This document shows positions 31,240 through 42,978 of a stretch of 64,000 nucleotides of DNA, piece by piece. Within the stretch, counting starts at the first letter, position 1; the number at the start of each line of letters is the position of its first letter. This DNA comes from Eustoma russellianum (Eukaryota; Streptophyta; Magnoliopsida; Gentianales; Gentianaceae), in NCBI GenBank assembly GCA_036186865.1, contig AP025042.1, positions 16,733,200-16,797,199 of the forward strand, written 5' to 3'. Both the position numbers and the translations under genes were made by a program. The notes beneath the pieces were generated by a model, which was given only the letters and a program-made list of their open reading frames with translations, ran no database searches and had not been told where the DNA came from.

Positions 31240-34190
31240 TCTCAACCATGATTCCAGCCTAATCACCTAAAATTCTCACTTAAATGCTATACCCTTTATA
31301 TGACATCGACTATATGAATCAATGGTTTTCACTGCGCTCTATCTCTGACCATATATTCTTTAATTGTCATATAAGTCATATCATCCCCGTTGTATCTCTC
31401 TATTTCTTCTTTGGCCTTCCTCTCCCAAGTTTAACATGCATTTCATTTATTGTCTTGCACCGCCTAACAAGTGTATTTGCAGACCATTTTAACATTGACC
31501 CCTCATCTTCTCATGTATAGGAATCATCTTAATATTTCTCCTTACATGTTCATAAATGATTTTATCCTTCCTTTTATGTCCACACATCAATTGGCTACCC
31601 AGCATTCAGGCCCGTACAACAGTGCGGGCATTACTTTCGTCCTATAAAACTTTCCTTCAATACCTAAGACTCTCACTCAAATGAATTTCTTGATTTTATC
31701 TAAAATTGGATTTTATATGCTCTGTATTCTTTCGACCCAATTTGAAGCTCTTTTCTTCTAGCGACTTCCGTCAGCATTCCATCTCAGCATTGACTCATTC
31801 ACCGGTCTCATCCATCAACATAATGTCATATGAAAATAACATGCTCTATAGAACTCTATGTTGAATGTGTCAAGTGAGCTTATCTATAACTAAAAAAAAT
31901 AAGTGTGGACTTAATGCAGATTCTTGGTATAAACTCATTATAATAGGAGACTCTAGCATTAGTCCTCTTGGATTATTTATGCTTATCATCATGTTCTCAT
32001 ACATATTCTTAATAATTCTATATATACTACTCTTCCACCTGCCTTTTCAAGCAATCTCCATAGGGTCTCTCATAGAACATTACTATATGCCTTTTTCAAG
32101 TTAATGAAAATCATATACAAATCTCACTCTTTCTCTCGATATCACTCTATTAATCTCTTAATAAATGAATAGCCTCTATTATTGACATTCTCGACATAAA
32201 TTTAAATTGATTTTCAAATACACTAGTCTATTTTCAAAGTCATTTCTCAAGCACTGTCTCCCAGAGCTTCATTGTGTGGCTCATTGACTTAATTCTTCTA
32301 TAATTTGCACAATCTTTTACATCTTCTTTGTTTTTATATAAAGGTACTAAAGTGATTTTTTCCATTGCTGAGGCATCTTTCCAATCTTTACAATCTTGTT
32401 AAAAAGATATGTGAGCCATATAATATCTTTTTTTCCTAGGCATTTTCAAGGCTCAAACGAAATACTGTCGGATCTGATTGATTTTGCATTTTTCATCCTT
32501 TTGAAAGCATATTCTACCTTTGTCAATCGAATCTCACACTATATGTTACCAGAGTTGCATAACTCACATAATACGAGTTTATCTTCTAATGATTTATTAA
32601 AAAGTTTCTTTAAGTATATTCTCCATCTATTTTTTATTGCGTTTTTCTCTACTAAAATCTTTCTTTGTCTTTAGTGCATTTAACTTGAGTCAAATCTCTT
32701 GTCTTTCTTTCTTCTGCTCAAGATTTTAGTCAAATTTATTGTCTTCATTTCTCTTGCTATAGAAATTTTACATGCATCTCTTTCACATTCTTTTGTGTCC
32801 AATCCCTTATAAAAATCGTCAAATGCATTTGATTTGGCTTCATTTGACTTAGAATTACTGATATGGATAGCACACTCATTTGGGGGTTTCCACGCTTGAA
32901 AAAAGAAACCTAGGGCATATTGTCCAAATCTTCAATTCTTTTTTCTTGTAGTTCACTGGTACGGTAAGTAGGAGAACGAACTCACTATCTGATCTCTCAA
33001 CGCTTGAATCTCCTGCTGGAAGCGCGAGATTCTACTTATAGCTCTGGGAAGGGCTCTCTTTTTCTAATTCTCATCTAGCTCACAATTGGAAGTTTAGGAG
33101 AAATAGGGAAACCTAGCACGAACTGTTTAGCTTCTTTCTTTGCAAGCGTATAATTTTTCAAATTCTTTTGATTCATGCAATGTTGAAATATCTTGTAACT
33201 AGTTCTATTGATTTTTTTAACTTTGTCTTGCATTTCTTCTTTCCACCTCCAAGATTCTTATTCATAGGTGGTCGGCATTTTGATCGCCAAGTAAATTGTT
33301 TGATATTTTCTTTATGTTTACTGCTGCATCCTTCCATACTTCATTTGCATCACCACTTGAATTTCTTAAGACTTTTTGCTCAAAAACTGCTGTTCTAAAA
33401 TATTCTAGGGTAATTTCCTTCGAATTCTATCATTTTATATGAGTTCTATAGATATTTTTTTAATTTTCTATATCGGACAAGGACATTCAACACTACAAGA
33501 TAGTGATGCATTGTTAAAATTTCTTTTGGGACTTAGAGTCCTTAAAAGCTCTTCAATCTCTCCTACGAGTCATGAAATAGTCTATCTATGATTTATTTGG
33601 TCCACTTTTGAATCTAATTAACTGTTCATCTCTTCTTTTAAAAATGTATTAGTTACTATAAGGTCATACGTTATTGCAAAGTCCAAAATTGATCTTCCTT
33701 TATCGTTTATGTTTCTAAAACCAAATCAATCATGTATCTGATTGTAATCATTACTCTCTTTACCTACACATCTATTTAAATCTCTTCTTATAAATATTTC
33801 CTCACTTATTGGAATTTCACGCACTAGCTTCTAACTCTTTCCGAAATTGGACCTTTATAGCCTTCCTAAACTCACTTGAGGGGCATTACGCTAATAGTAT
33901 TAACTATTTATTGTACATGTACCAGCTTAAGGGCCATAATTCTATCTCATTTCTAATAACACCTGCTATTTAGTCTCTTAATGAGGCATTTATACTTGCC
34001 CAAGTCTATTCCTTTTCTTATTCTTTCTTGTGTACCAAAATTTAAGTTCTGAGTCTAACATCCTAGCCTTCTCATCTGTCCACTATGTTACCTGTAAATA
34101 TAAAATATTTACTTTTCTTCTTATCATCGTGTCCACTATTTTCATTTTCTCTTTTAATTTAGATTGATCATCATATTTCAAAGATCAAAG
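31240..34190 (-). mobile_element. RTE-clade LINE 2, highly decayed
   Basis: The minus strand, read piecewise through many stops and frameshifts, gives the RTE order. An endonuclease-like stretch (about 34160..33400) has words like QET.WTDEKAR..DSELKFWYT. A reverse-transcriptase stretch (about 32230..31890) has EAIHLL.D, YRERKSEIC and FSL..KRH where FIDLEKAY is expected. A C-terminal stretch near 31440..31310 has GRGRPKKK. No frame longer than 110 codons survives, so this copy is much older than LINE 1 at 5633..8985. The boundaries are approximate. Confidence 0.72.
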
Positions 34191-34516
34191 TATAAAAAGG
34201 ACTAGGCTGTTGTGTAAACTCTATGATATGGTGGTTAGTTTATTTGGTAGGAAAGAAGTAAAGCGGCGCATAAGTTCTCAACAATAACTCATCCTCACAA
34301 AAAAACACCCAAAGAACCATATCATAATTTGTCTACAACCCATACTTTCAATAACATTTCCATCAAAAACAATATAATCAGTCAGAATGAAAGAGTCTTC
34401 CATAGCCAATGATGATGTATCATTAACCAAAATGATAAACTTATTCCATGTCAACTACGTAATCATATAAAATGATAGAAAATAGAATGGGGTGATCTAC
34501 TGCATGCTCAAAAGAG
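34191..34516. other. Spacer left of gypsy element 2
   Basis: AT-rich with no recognised feature. It continued into 40480 before the element inserted. Confidence 0.45.
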
Positions 34517-34521
34517 ATAAT

Positions 34522-35447
34522 TGATGAAGCCAGATCTTCACCAAGGGTCTATACGACCTCAAATCTGCTCCGCCAGTTAACTTGAAGAGTTGTTAACTGG
34601 GATTGAGAGTTTGTAGCTGGAATAGCGCCTAATATCCTGCACGAGAAAGCACAGGTCAGAGGTCCCGGGGGGGTTGGCTCCGGAAAAAACCCTCCGACGC
34701 TCAAGTCAGTTTGGGCCATATCTCACTGAGATTATATTTTAAAATGTGAGTTAGGAATTTCTCACAGTATGAGCCAAAGAGCAAAGGGTATGGTGCTCAC
34801 TTTAGTGTATGAATGTTTGAATTCTGGATTCAGATCTTGGTCCTTTTCTTTGTCTTGGTTACCTTGCTTTTACAGACCTTTTTCCCGCTTTTGGCTTCTG
34901 ATAATAGATAGTGGATTGGACGCTTGCTTGGGGCAGAAAGCCTAGGACGCTGTAGGTCTGCTGATGTGATCAGTAGTCTGACTGATGTGACTAATAGGCC
35001 GGCCTGGTTGATGTAACTAGTAGGCCGACTGTTATGACCTTAGCGTGTTCAGGAAGAATACCCAGCTGTAATCACTATATTCGAATTGCACCTCTGTCCG
35101 AGGTTCCCACAAGGTAATATCGTACTTGGTTCATTTGCTGTGGTACACAGCTGAACTCTGCCGAAGTGCATGACTAGGCCTTGCCGAAGTGCACGACTTG
35201 GCCTTATCCCGCTGAAGTGGTCTGAAGTGCCGCACTGGGACATAAACTGAAGTTGGTGCCGAGGTGCAAACCTTGGCATATTCTTCGATGTTATAAGGGC
35301 GTCATGATGCCCTGCTGAGGTGCAGCTGAGGCTGAACAGCCATGCTTGGACGCTGAACTGCTGAACTGCAGTACTTCGAGTGTTGAGCTACTGGAGTTGA
35401 ACTGTTGACTGTCGTTGACTAACAGACGATTTAATTATGGTTTATCA
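34522..35447 (-). repeat. 3' LTR of gypsy element 2
   Basis: On the + strand TGATGAAGCC...GGTTTATCA. The minus-strand TATA box is mutated here (TGTAAAAGC) but intact in the other LTR (TATAAAAGC near 39895..39903). R-U5 matches gypsy element 1. Confidence 0.93.
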
Positions 35448-35459
35448 TTTGCCCCCAGA
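35448..35459 (-). other. Polypurine tract of gypsy element 2
   Basis: TCTGGGGGCAAA on the minus strand directly precedes the 3' LTR start, as in gypsy element 1. Confidence 0.85.
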
Positions 35460-35702
35460 TTTTGTGTGGCTGAGCTGAACTACGAAGGCGGACAAATCTT
35501 GCTCCTGTGACATGGCAGTCCTTCATTGATTGGGCGGTTATCCTTTTACTTGCACAGTAATTCTCACTTTTAATGTAAGCGCTAATTTCGATACCTTATC
35601 ATTACTTTTTCGACGATTTCATTCCCCGAGGGAGGGAAACGCGTGAACCTCTGCTTTTTTGAATTTCAAACGAAAAGGTGCAACCTTTCGCTTTCTCTCA
35701 CT

Positions 35703-35711
35703 TATAAATAG
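35703..35711 (+). promoter_or_regulatory. TATA box of the opposite-strand gene, element 2
   Basis: TATAAATAG lies 127 bp before the ATG at 35838 on the + strand, antisense to the element. The same nonamer precedes the corresponding gene of gypsy element 1. Confidence 0.6.
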
Positions 35712-35837
35712 AGACGATTTCTTCAATTCATTCTGCATTCTCTATTTATCTTTTCCGTCTTTGAAGCATGTCCTTGTCTTCTCCAATGTTCTTCCTTTCA
35801 ATCTGCCCCTTCATTTTTCTGTAAACATTCCCAAAAC

Positions 35838-36537
35838 ATGTATACTCCCTCTTACCCAGAGGATCTGGAGGATGACCGTGTGGTTCAGTTCTTTCACGAA
35901 AAATTTGATTCTGTTGGGGACTATCATCCCTCAAGGAGGTTATGCCTTACTTGCGGACCTTCTTCAGTTACTGCCATATCCTATGCCTTAGCACCCCTGC
36001 CATTTCTTGATAGGGATTCTCCTTCAACACATCCCTTTTCAGCAAATGATTCATTTTGCTACACTTCAAACATGGATAGGACAAATAAATCGGTCTTTTC
36101 TGCAAAACAAGCATCCCGATCCATGGTAACATGGCAGAACAAAACTTTACTGCAGAAGTTAGGTTTCAAAGAATCACCCTCCGAAGGATGGTTGAAATCA
36201 TTTTCCAAGTTTATATCTGTTGGAATTGCAGTGCTTGAATATTCTTGATTTGTTGCACTATCGTCGATTTGATGATACTCACCAATCAAATCCAACATAG
36301 TCCTTGCCTGAGCTTTATTTATGCTAAGCCTTGCTTTTTTAAGCGGTTGACCAACTTTGCCGGAGTTTATTTCACTGCTACATGTCTTGAAGATGGTATT
36401 GCAACTTGTAGACTGGATAAGGAGCGTCCAGAGCTTGCTGATCTCCTTAATTCTGAGGCCAAAGCTGTGTTTGAAAAGCTCCTTGAATAATTCCAAGAAG
36501 GCATTGACCTCAGAGAAGATGAAGAAGTTGTAATGTA
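35838..36537 (+). pseudogene. Opposite-strand gene of gypsy element 2, shortened
   Basis: The frame starts MYTPSYPEDLEDDRVVQFF at 35838 and stays open to 36248. A second frame, 36245..36537, carries the C-terminus: RLDKERPELADLLNSEAKAV, a TAA at 36488, then FQEGIDLREDEEVVM. The C-terminus aligns with the end of the opposite-strand gene of element 1 (LNKEDPRLTELYNPSA... and ADLREEDD), so the two are homologous. The coiled coil between them is missing here. The switch of frame near 36240 could be an intron or a frameshift. The N-terminal part was not recognised. The gene opposes the element's own transcription; its function is unknown. Confidence 0.6.
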
Positions 36538-36639
36538 GAATAGGATTTTTCCTGTAACTAGTCGTAGTTGTAATAGACTTTGCACTTAATGAGAATCTAT
36601 TTTTCCCAACTTTTGCTCTTCAGCTTCTGCCTTTGTCTT

Positions 36640-36840
36640 CAGCATGTGAAGTTTTATTTGCTTTGTCTGCAAATATTTGTCTTCGGCTCTGCAAAATTTT
36701 ATTTGCTTTATGCAAATATTTGCCTTCAACTTGCTCTATGCTGATAGTTTGCAAGTATTTGTCTTCAGCTTTAGGAAACTTTACTTGCTCTATTTTGATA
36801 GTTTGCAAGTATTTGTCTTCAGCTTTGCCAAAAGAATATC
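36640..36840 (+). repeat. Imperfect tandem repeat, about 50-bp unit
   Basis: Four diverged copies contain TTTGCAA(A/G)TATTTG(T/C)CTTC, for example at 36667, 36711, 36748 and 36802. They lie between the opposite-strand gene and the main array. Confidence 0.75.
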
Positions 36841-36929
36841 TTTTGTATGCTGGCTTTTAGCTTTTATCCTTGGCTCTTCAGCTCTGCTGTGCCTTAATGA
36901 ATTTTGAGAGGTGGGAAAACCTTTATCCC

Positions 36930-38365
36930 TTTTTTATCAACCCTCTCAGCTTTGCTGAGTTAGAACATAGGCAAACCCGTCTCATTGTTGAGATTTACTC
37001 AACCTCTCAGACCTGCTGAGGTGAAGATGTAGGAAACTTATCCCGTTGTTGAGACCTGCCCAACCTCTCAGTCCTGCTGAGGTGAAGATGTAACGAACTT
37101 ATCCCGCTGTCGAGACCTGCTCAACCTCTCAAACCTGCTGAGGTGAAGACGTAGGGAACTTATCCCGTTGTTGAGACCTGCTCAACCTCTCAGTCCTGCT
37201 AAGGTGAAGATATAGGGAACTTATCCCGTTGTTGAGACCTGCTCAACCTCTCAGTCCTGCTGAGGTGAAGATACAGGGAACTTATCCCGCTGTTGAGACC
37301 TGCTCAACCTCTCAGACCTGCTGAGGTGAAGATATAGGGAACTTATCCCGCTGTTGAGACCTGCTCAACCTCCCAGACCTGCTGGGGTAAGAGATATTGT
37401 TGAGACCTGCTCAACCTCCCAGACCTGCTGGGGTAAGAATATCGGGAAACCTGTCCCATCCTGTTGAGACCTGCTCAACCTCCAAGACCTGCTAGGGTAA
37501 AGATATTGTTGAGACCTGCTCAACCTCCCAGACCTGCTGGGGTAAAGATATTGTTGAGACCAGCTCAACCTCCCAGACCTGCTGGGGTAAGAATATCGGG
37601 AAACCTGTCCCATCCTGTTGAGACCTGCTCAACCTCCCAGACCTGCTGGGGTAAAGATATTGTTGAGACCTGCTCAACCTCCCAGACCTGCTGGGGTAAA
37701 GATAAAGTTGAGACCTGCTCAACCTCCCAGACCTGCTGGGGTAAGAATATCGGGAAACCTGTACCATCCTGTTGAGACCTGCTTAACCTCCCAGACCTGC
37801 TGGGGTAAAGATATTGTTGAGACCTGCTCAACCTCCCAGACCTGTTGGGGTAAAGATATTGTTGAAACCTGCTCAACCTTCCAGATCTGCTGGGGTAAGA
37901 ATATCGGGAAACCTGTCCCATCCTGTTGAGACCTGCTCAACCTCCCAGACCTGCTGAGGTAAAGATATTATTGAGACCTGCTCAACCTCCCAGACCTGCT
38001 GGGGTAAAGATAATGTTGAGAACTGCTCAACCTCCCAGACCTGCTGGGATAAGAATATCGGGAAACCTGTCTCATCCTATTGAGACCTGCTCAACCTCCC
38101 AGACCTGCTGGGGTAAAGATATTGTTGAGACCTGCTCAACCTCCCAGACCTGCTGGAGTAAAGATATTGTTGAGACCTGCTAAACCTCCCAGACCTGCTG
38201 GGGTAAGAATATCGGGAAACCTGTCCCATCCTGTTGAGACCTGCTCAACCTCCCAGACCTGCTGGGGTAAAGATATTGTTAAGACCTGCTCAACCTCCAT
38301 ACCTGCTGGGGTAAAGATATTGTTGATACCTGCTCAACCTCACAGACCTGCTGGGGTAAAAGATA
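36930..38365 (+). repeat. Tandem array with 61-bp units and a 154-bp higher-order repeat
   Basis: The left part (about 36930..37390) has roughly seven 61-bp units with GAGACCTGCTCAACCTCTCA and GGTGAAGATATAGGGAACTT; starts at 37048, 37109, 37170, 37231 and 37292 show the period. The right part is a higher-order repeat of one 64-bp and two 45-bp units. The word ATCGGGAAAC recurs at 37441, 37595, 37749, 37903, 38057 and 38211, exactly 154 bp apart. Reverse-complemented, the 64-bp unit resembles the 64-bp unit of the array at 1..372. Open frames through the array on both strands are a by-product of the repeats. Confidence 0.95.
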
Positions 38366-38706
38366 TATATGCCCCCACTTTCGTTGTGGGTGATAGATAG
38401 GCATAAATTATTGCTTCATGCACCATAAGGTGACTTAACTTTTCCTGGCTGAATGCCAAATAAGAATATCCAGTTGAATATAAGAAACTGATCTCTTGAT
38501 AACATAAGGCTGAGCCAGAAGATATCGGATGAGCACTAGAAGAGATAAACCATGATTCGATTGAATCAGGGACTGTTGCCGTTATGTCAGCCTTATATGC
38601 TCAGAAACCCGTAACCCCCTTTCATCAGGATCTGAATCCTCATCACTTAGAAAACCTTGATGAGACCCAGGTTTACAACTCTCATCTGGAGGAGGTTTAC
38701 CAAAGT
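38366..38706. other. Non-coding region of gypsy element 2
   Basis: Sequence between the array and the gag fragment. No reverse-transcriptase or integrase remnants were found; this is where pol has been lost. Confidence 0.5.
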
Positions 38707-39434
38707 CTAACCTGTTGTGGAGCCTAGACTTCGGATTATAAAAACGCTGCAGATGACCCAACTCGATAAGACGCCCAATCTCTTGTCCGAGCTGCCTACA
38801 ATCTTCTGTACCATGCCCGATATCATGATGATAAAGGCAGTACAGTCTATGGTTTCTTTTGTGGATTGGTCCAGCCAGGGGCTGGGGTTCTTTTGCTCAT
38901 GTAGGAAAGAATATGGGCTTTTGAAGCCAGCAGAGAGTTTCTTTTCTTTCCTCGGCCTCCTAACCGAATCTTGACAGAGCACCTTTCCTGCAACGGTGCT
39001 TTGCCCTTTTTGTCAACTTTTCTGCCATGTTTGAAAGGCACGTAAACTTTCTGATTACACTTTAAGCTCTGGTAGCTAGACTTTTGTTCTGGCCGTCTCG
39101 CCTCGGCAATAAACTCAGCCTGACACCTGAGGGAATAACCAGGCCGAGTGGGAGAATACTCCAGATGTTCCAGTGGGTGAGAGTTACCGGAATGGGACCC
39201 ACTGGACTTTGCTGCAGACGCCTTCCCCTTCATCTCCCTCACTACTGCTTGGAAGACCTCTGGGTTCTGAGCCACATAGCGAATGACTCGCCTGTGCTCT
39301 TCATATGTGAAAGCAATGGGAGTTGAGGATTCTCCAGGCTCCGTAGAGCATTGATCAGCATGTTGTCGAGAAGACCTTTGGCTCCTCCTGGATGTCATAG
39401 GTTGCTTGGACCCTTGACTATCTTTTTTACTCAT
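38707..39434 (-). pseudogene. Gag fragment of gypsy element 2
   Basis: The frame starts MSKKDSQGSKQPMTSRRSQR at 39434 and includes YEEHRRVIRYVAQNPEVFQ, a Lys/Arg-rich middle and AEFIAEARRPEQK. After a frameshift near 38850 another frame reads LYCLYHHDIGHGTEDCRQL followed by IGRLIELGHLQRF. That is the zinc-knuckle-like block (C...H..GH...DC) found near the C-terminus of plant gypsy Gag proteins. The main capsid region is shorter than usual, so this is an internally deleted gag. Intact Gag forms the particle that packages element RNA; this one is broken. Confidence 0.75.
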
Positions 39435-39529
39435 CTTTCTCTCAATAGCTTCCTAAGATAATTAGAAAAGCTCTGAGTAGCCGTTAGAAAAGCGTTGAGT
39501 AACTGTTTTCTGGATTAAGGGACTAAGGG

Positions 39530-39549
39530 GTCCTGCTTCTAGCGCCAAA
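39530..39549 (-). other. Primer-binding-site region of gypsy element 2
   Basis: Directly after the 5' LTR the minus strand reads TTTGGCGCTAGAAGCAGG, a form seen after LTRs of many plant gypsy elements. The priming tRNA was not determined. Confidence 0.65.
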
Positions 39550-40474
39550 TGATGAAGCCGGATCTTCACCAAGGGTCTAGACGACCTCAAATCTGCTCCG
39601 TCAATTAACTTGAAGAGTTGTTAACTGGGATTGAGAGTTTGTAGCTGGAATAGCGCCTAATATCCTGCACGAGAAAGCACAGGTCAGAGGTCCCTGGGGG
39701 TTGGCCCCAGGAATAACCCTTCGACGCTCAAGTCAGTTTGGGCCATATCTCACTGAGATTATAATTTAAAAGGTGAGTTAGGAATTTCTCACAGTATGAG
39801 CCGAAGAGCAAAGGGTATGGTGCTCACTTTAGTGTATGAATGTTTGAATTCTGGATTCAGATCTTGGTCCTTTTCTTTGTCTTGGTTGCCTTGCTTTTAT
39901 AGACCTTTTTCCCGCTTTTGTCTTCTGATAATAGATAGTGGATTGGACGCTTGCTTAGGACAGAAAGCCTAGGACGCTGTAGGTCTGCTGATGTGATCAG
40001 TAGTATGACTGATGTGACTAATAGGCCGGCCTGGTTGATGTAACTAGTAGGCCGACTGTTATGATCTTAGCGTGTTCAGGAAGAATACCCAGCTGTAATC
40101 ACTATATTCGAATTGCACCTCTTTCCGAGGGTCCCACAAGGTAATATCGTACTTGGTTCATTTGCGGTGGTACACAGCTGAACTCTGCCGAAGTGCATGA
40201 CTAGGCCTTGCCGAAGTGCATGACTTGGCCTTATCCCGCTGAAGTGGTCTGAAGTGCCGCACTGGGACATAAACTGAAGTTGGTGCCGAGGTGCAAACCT
40301 TGGCATATTCTTCGATGTTATAAGGGCGTCATGATGCCCTGCTGAGGTGCAGCTGAGGCTGAACAGCCATGCTTGGACGCTGAACTGCTGAACTGCAGTA
40401 CTTCGAGTGTTGAGCTACTGGAGTTGAACTGTTGACTGTCGTTGACTAACAAACGATTTAATTATGGTTTATCA
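39550..40474 (-). repeat. 5' LTR of gypsy element 2
   Basis: 925 bp. It keeps TATAAAAGC on the minus strand near 39895..39903 and ends with TGATAAACC/GGCTTCATCA termini in element orientation. The ATAAT duplication follows at 40475..40479. Confidence 0.93.
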
Positions 40475-40479
40475 ATAAT

Positions 40480-42732
40480 TATCATATATCAGCTCACACG
40501 AAACAATCATCATATATCACATAGTCTTCTTTCTTATCTCCCTTCTAGTAGCCCCAAGCAAGCAACTGAGAAGAGTTCATACAATCATCTACTTAAATCA
40601 ATATTAAAACATCTTAAAAACTAGGTCATCTATTATCATTCAATTCTATCATGACGTTTCATCTTTAATCACGTCACACCATCGTACCATAAAATCATTT
40701 TAGGTCTTTTAATCATCATAACAAGACATACTACTAATCGTAGGTGTATCATCAGTTGACGGTTTCCTCACATATCATACAGCATGAGGATTATAGATCG
40801 TGTATTATAGTATCATTCTTTATTGTTTTGTGAGTCATGATCGATCGCAAGTTATGCTTACTTGTATGTCAAAAGTCATAAAGATCATAGATCGTGAATC
40901 GCAATATCTTGTATCATGTATCATCTTCACATATCATGCCATGTTGCAATCATATAAGCATACAATTATGAGAGGTAATAAATAACATAAACAAAGCATC
41001 CTAGCCACCTAACGTATCATATGCCTTCTAGATACAAAATACATGGTCATACATCGTCTATAATCCTTACTTACACCTTGATGTAGTATTTTCACCACCA
41101 TAGGGACCTATTCCGACTTTTCTTACAGCAGTAAAGTTAAAGATCTTAGGATAAGGTTTTTAACACATTTTGAATCACCACAATCTGAGTTCTAAATCTT
41201 TATATATGAAAAACAAGATCAATGGTTTGTGTTGAGAAAGAGAGACCAAATGTTTGGGCTTTGAGTTACGGTGATTCTGAATGTTCGAACTGTGAGTTCG
41301 GTCTGTCTTTCAGACCTTTTTGATTATCTACACCGAACTCTACATTTTGGATTCAGTCTAGTGGATACACCGAGTGTTCATAATAAACCTTTTTAGGATT
41401 CGGTCTACTGGGTATATCTAATGTTCAGATTGTCATTTTTTGGGTTCGGCATCCTTAAGTCAGAAACTTAGTTTTATGATTTCTCACCCTAAAACCCATA
41501 CAATCGTTCCTAAAGCACCAACTATGACTCAACAATTTTTAATCTATTAAATTACTTTTTCACAATCATCAAATCATCAAAACACATTCTGATAGCATAA
41601 TAGGAATGAAATCTATGACAAATACAATAGAAAACTCATACCGTGTATCTTTTGACATCAACCAAAAACAGCAGCAATTTATCAATTTTTTGGTCTCTTT
41701 GACACAAATCCGTAACATATCCAATCAATTAGGACCTATTACTGAAACCACATGATTATTCACCATAAGTTTTATAAAATCAATCCTTCTTTGGGCTTCA
41801 AATCTTAAAAACAGGATTGACTAAACCTTAATCAAACATTAAAAATTTTACCTTCTATAGCGAGCTTGAATCCAATTCCATATCGGATTATAGCTTTGTC
41901 CGTCAGAAGATTTTATATAAAATTTATAAGAAGGTAGATGAAAAGGTTGGTTTGTCTCCTTTTTTCTTTCACGTTGCTAGAGAAATAGAGTAATAAGAAT
42001 TGAAGAGTCATTTTTTCATTTCATTTTTTTCTTTCATAAATCATAATTAACTTAAGTGGCAATATGATTTGTAATTAAATTTAATTTTCATGGTCATCAC
42101 ACAAAGCAAAAACTGCTTCAGGAGACATTTTAGTTATTGGTATTACTAGTTATCCTTGACTTTCGGATAAAGAATTGTACTTCGAATATTAAGGTATTCT
42201 GTCTTTCTGAAGGAAAAAAGTGTCTTTGGTCATATAGATGACCTCGTGCTTAGTAGGAATTACGTGGGTTATGAAATCAAAAGAAGGATTCCTGTTTACA
42301 TTTTCCTTTTCTTTTTTCACGGGACAATACCGTTGACGAGGCCTAACGGGAGACTTTATTATGTTGAATAGAAGCCCTTTCAATACGAATATATGTGTAA
42401 TTTTTATTGTACTTAAATGTATCAAGAAATCTGATTTTTTTTCATAAAACAGTTGGACTTGAGCTAATATAATAGGATTCTTTTTATTATGATTAATAAG
42501 TAACTACTTAAAGGCCGTATTTTTTATGTTTTTATTTATATATCCCTTACCCATGAAGAAGAATGCCATAACTACAAGAAGGTGAACGTATATACTTTGC
42601 TCTCTGATGAATATTAAAAACTCAGAAAGGCATAGACGAAAGCATAAAGTATATGCATGAAGAGTAAGTAAGATGTTTACAATCATACCTTACCTTTAAG
42701 TTTGTGTTAAGAACAAATCTACCTTCTAATAT
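40480..42732. other. Intergenic AT-rich region
   Basis: About 2.2 kb with no recognisable gene. CATATATCATATATCA-like words recur between 40480 and 40960. Around 41230..41470 a TTCGGTCTA/TTCGGTCTG motif recurs several times. No terminal repeats delimiting an element were found. Confidence 0.45.
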
Positions 42733-42848
42733 AACAAGTTCCTATAGATGTCTGGCGCAGAATGGTCTCTCGCTCTCGCCACATCATTGTAGCAAGTTCC
42801 TTTAGATGTCTGGCGCAGAATGGCCTCTCCCTCTCGCCACATCATTGT
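42733..42848 (+). repeat. 58-bp tandem duplication
   Basis: Two adjacent copies with offset 58 contain AGATGTCTGGCGCAGAATGG and CTCGCCACATCATTGT. They differ at about five positions. Confidence 0.9.
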
Positions 42849-42978
42849 CACATGTATACTTACTTTCCAGGCACTCTTGATTCGCAAGCCAATCCGTTTG
42901 CACCATTAGCTTCTCTTAGAACATGCACCAAAGTGACATGCAGCTGCATCTATGTGCTATACAGTAACATGTAAGTTA
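42849..42978. other. Spacer left of copia element 3
   Basis: Nothing recognised. It ends with the left boundary TGTTGGGAACAA of copia element 3. Confidence 0.4.

Larger units (their letters stand above)
34522..40474 (-). mobile_element. Ty3/gypsy element 2 (Tat-like), complete, non-autonomous
   Basis: A 5953-bp element oriented on the minus strand, flanked by a perfect ATAAT duplication (34517..34521 and 40475..40479). Its 5' LTR is 39550..40474 and its 3' LTR 34522..35447. From 5' to 3' it contains a primer-site-like TTTGGCGCTAGAAGCAGG, a gag fragment, a tandem array, an opposite-strand gene and a purine tract. No protease, reverse transcriptase, RNase H or integrase was found, so it would depend on an autonomous relative. 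By eye the two LTRs differ at about 25 of 925 positions. Confidence 0.93.

Noticed and set aside
35049..35279. 76-codon frame also present at 40076..40306
   Set aside because: It lies in both LTRs of gypsy element 2; the duplication reflects the LTRs and not a gene family.
37365..38400. Several overlapping open frames on both strands encoding proline/arginine- or tyrosine/serine-rich repeats
   Set aside because: They follow from a stop-free tandem repeat; the 154-bp period is not a multiple of three, so the frame rotates. There is no start context, domain or conservation, so these are not genes.
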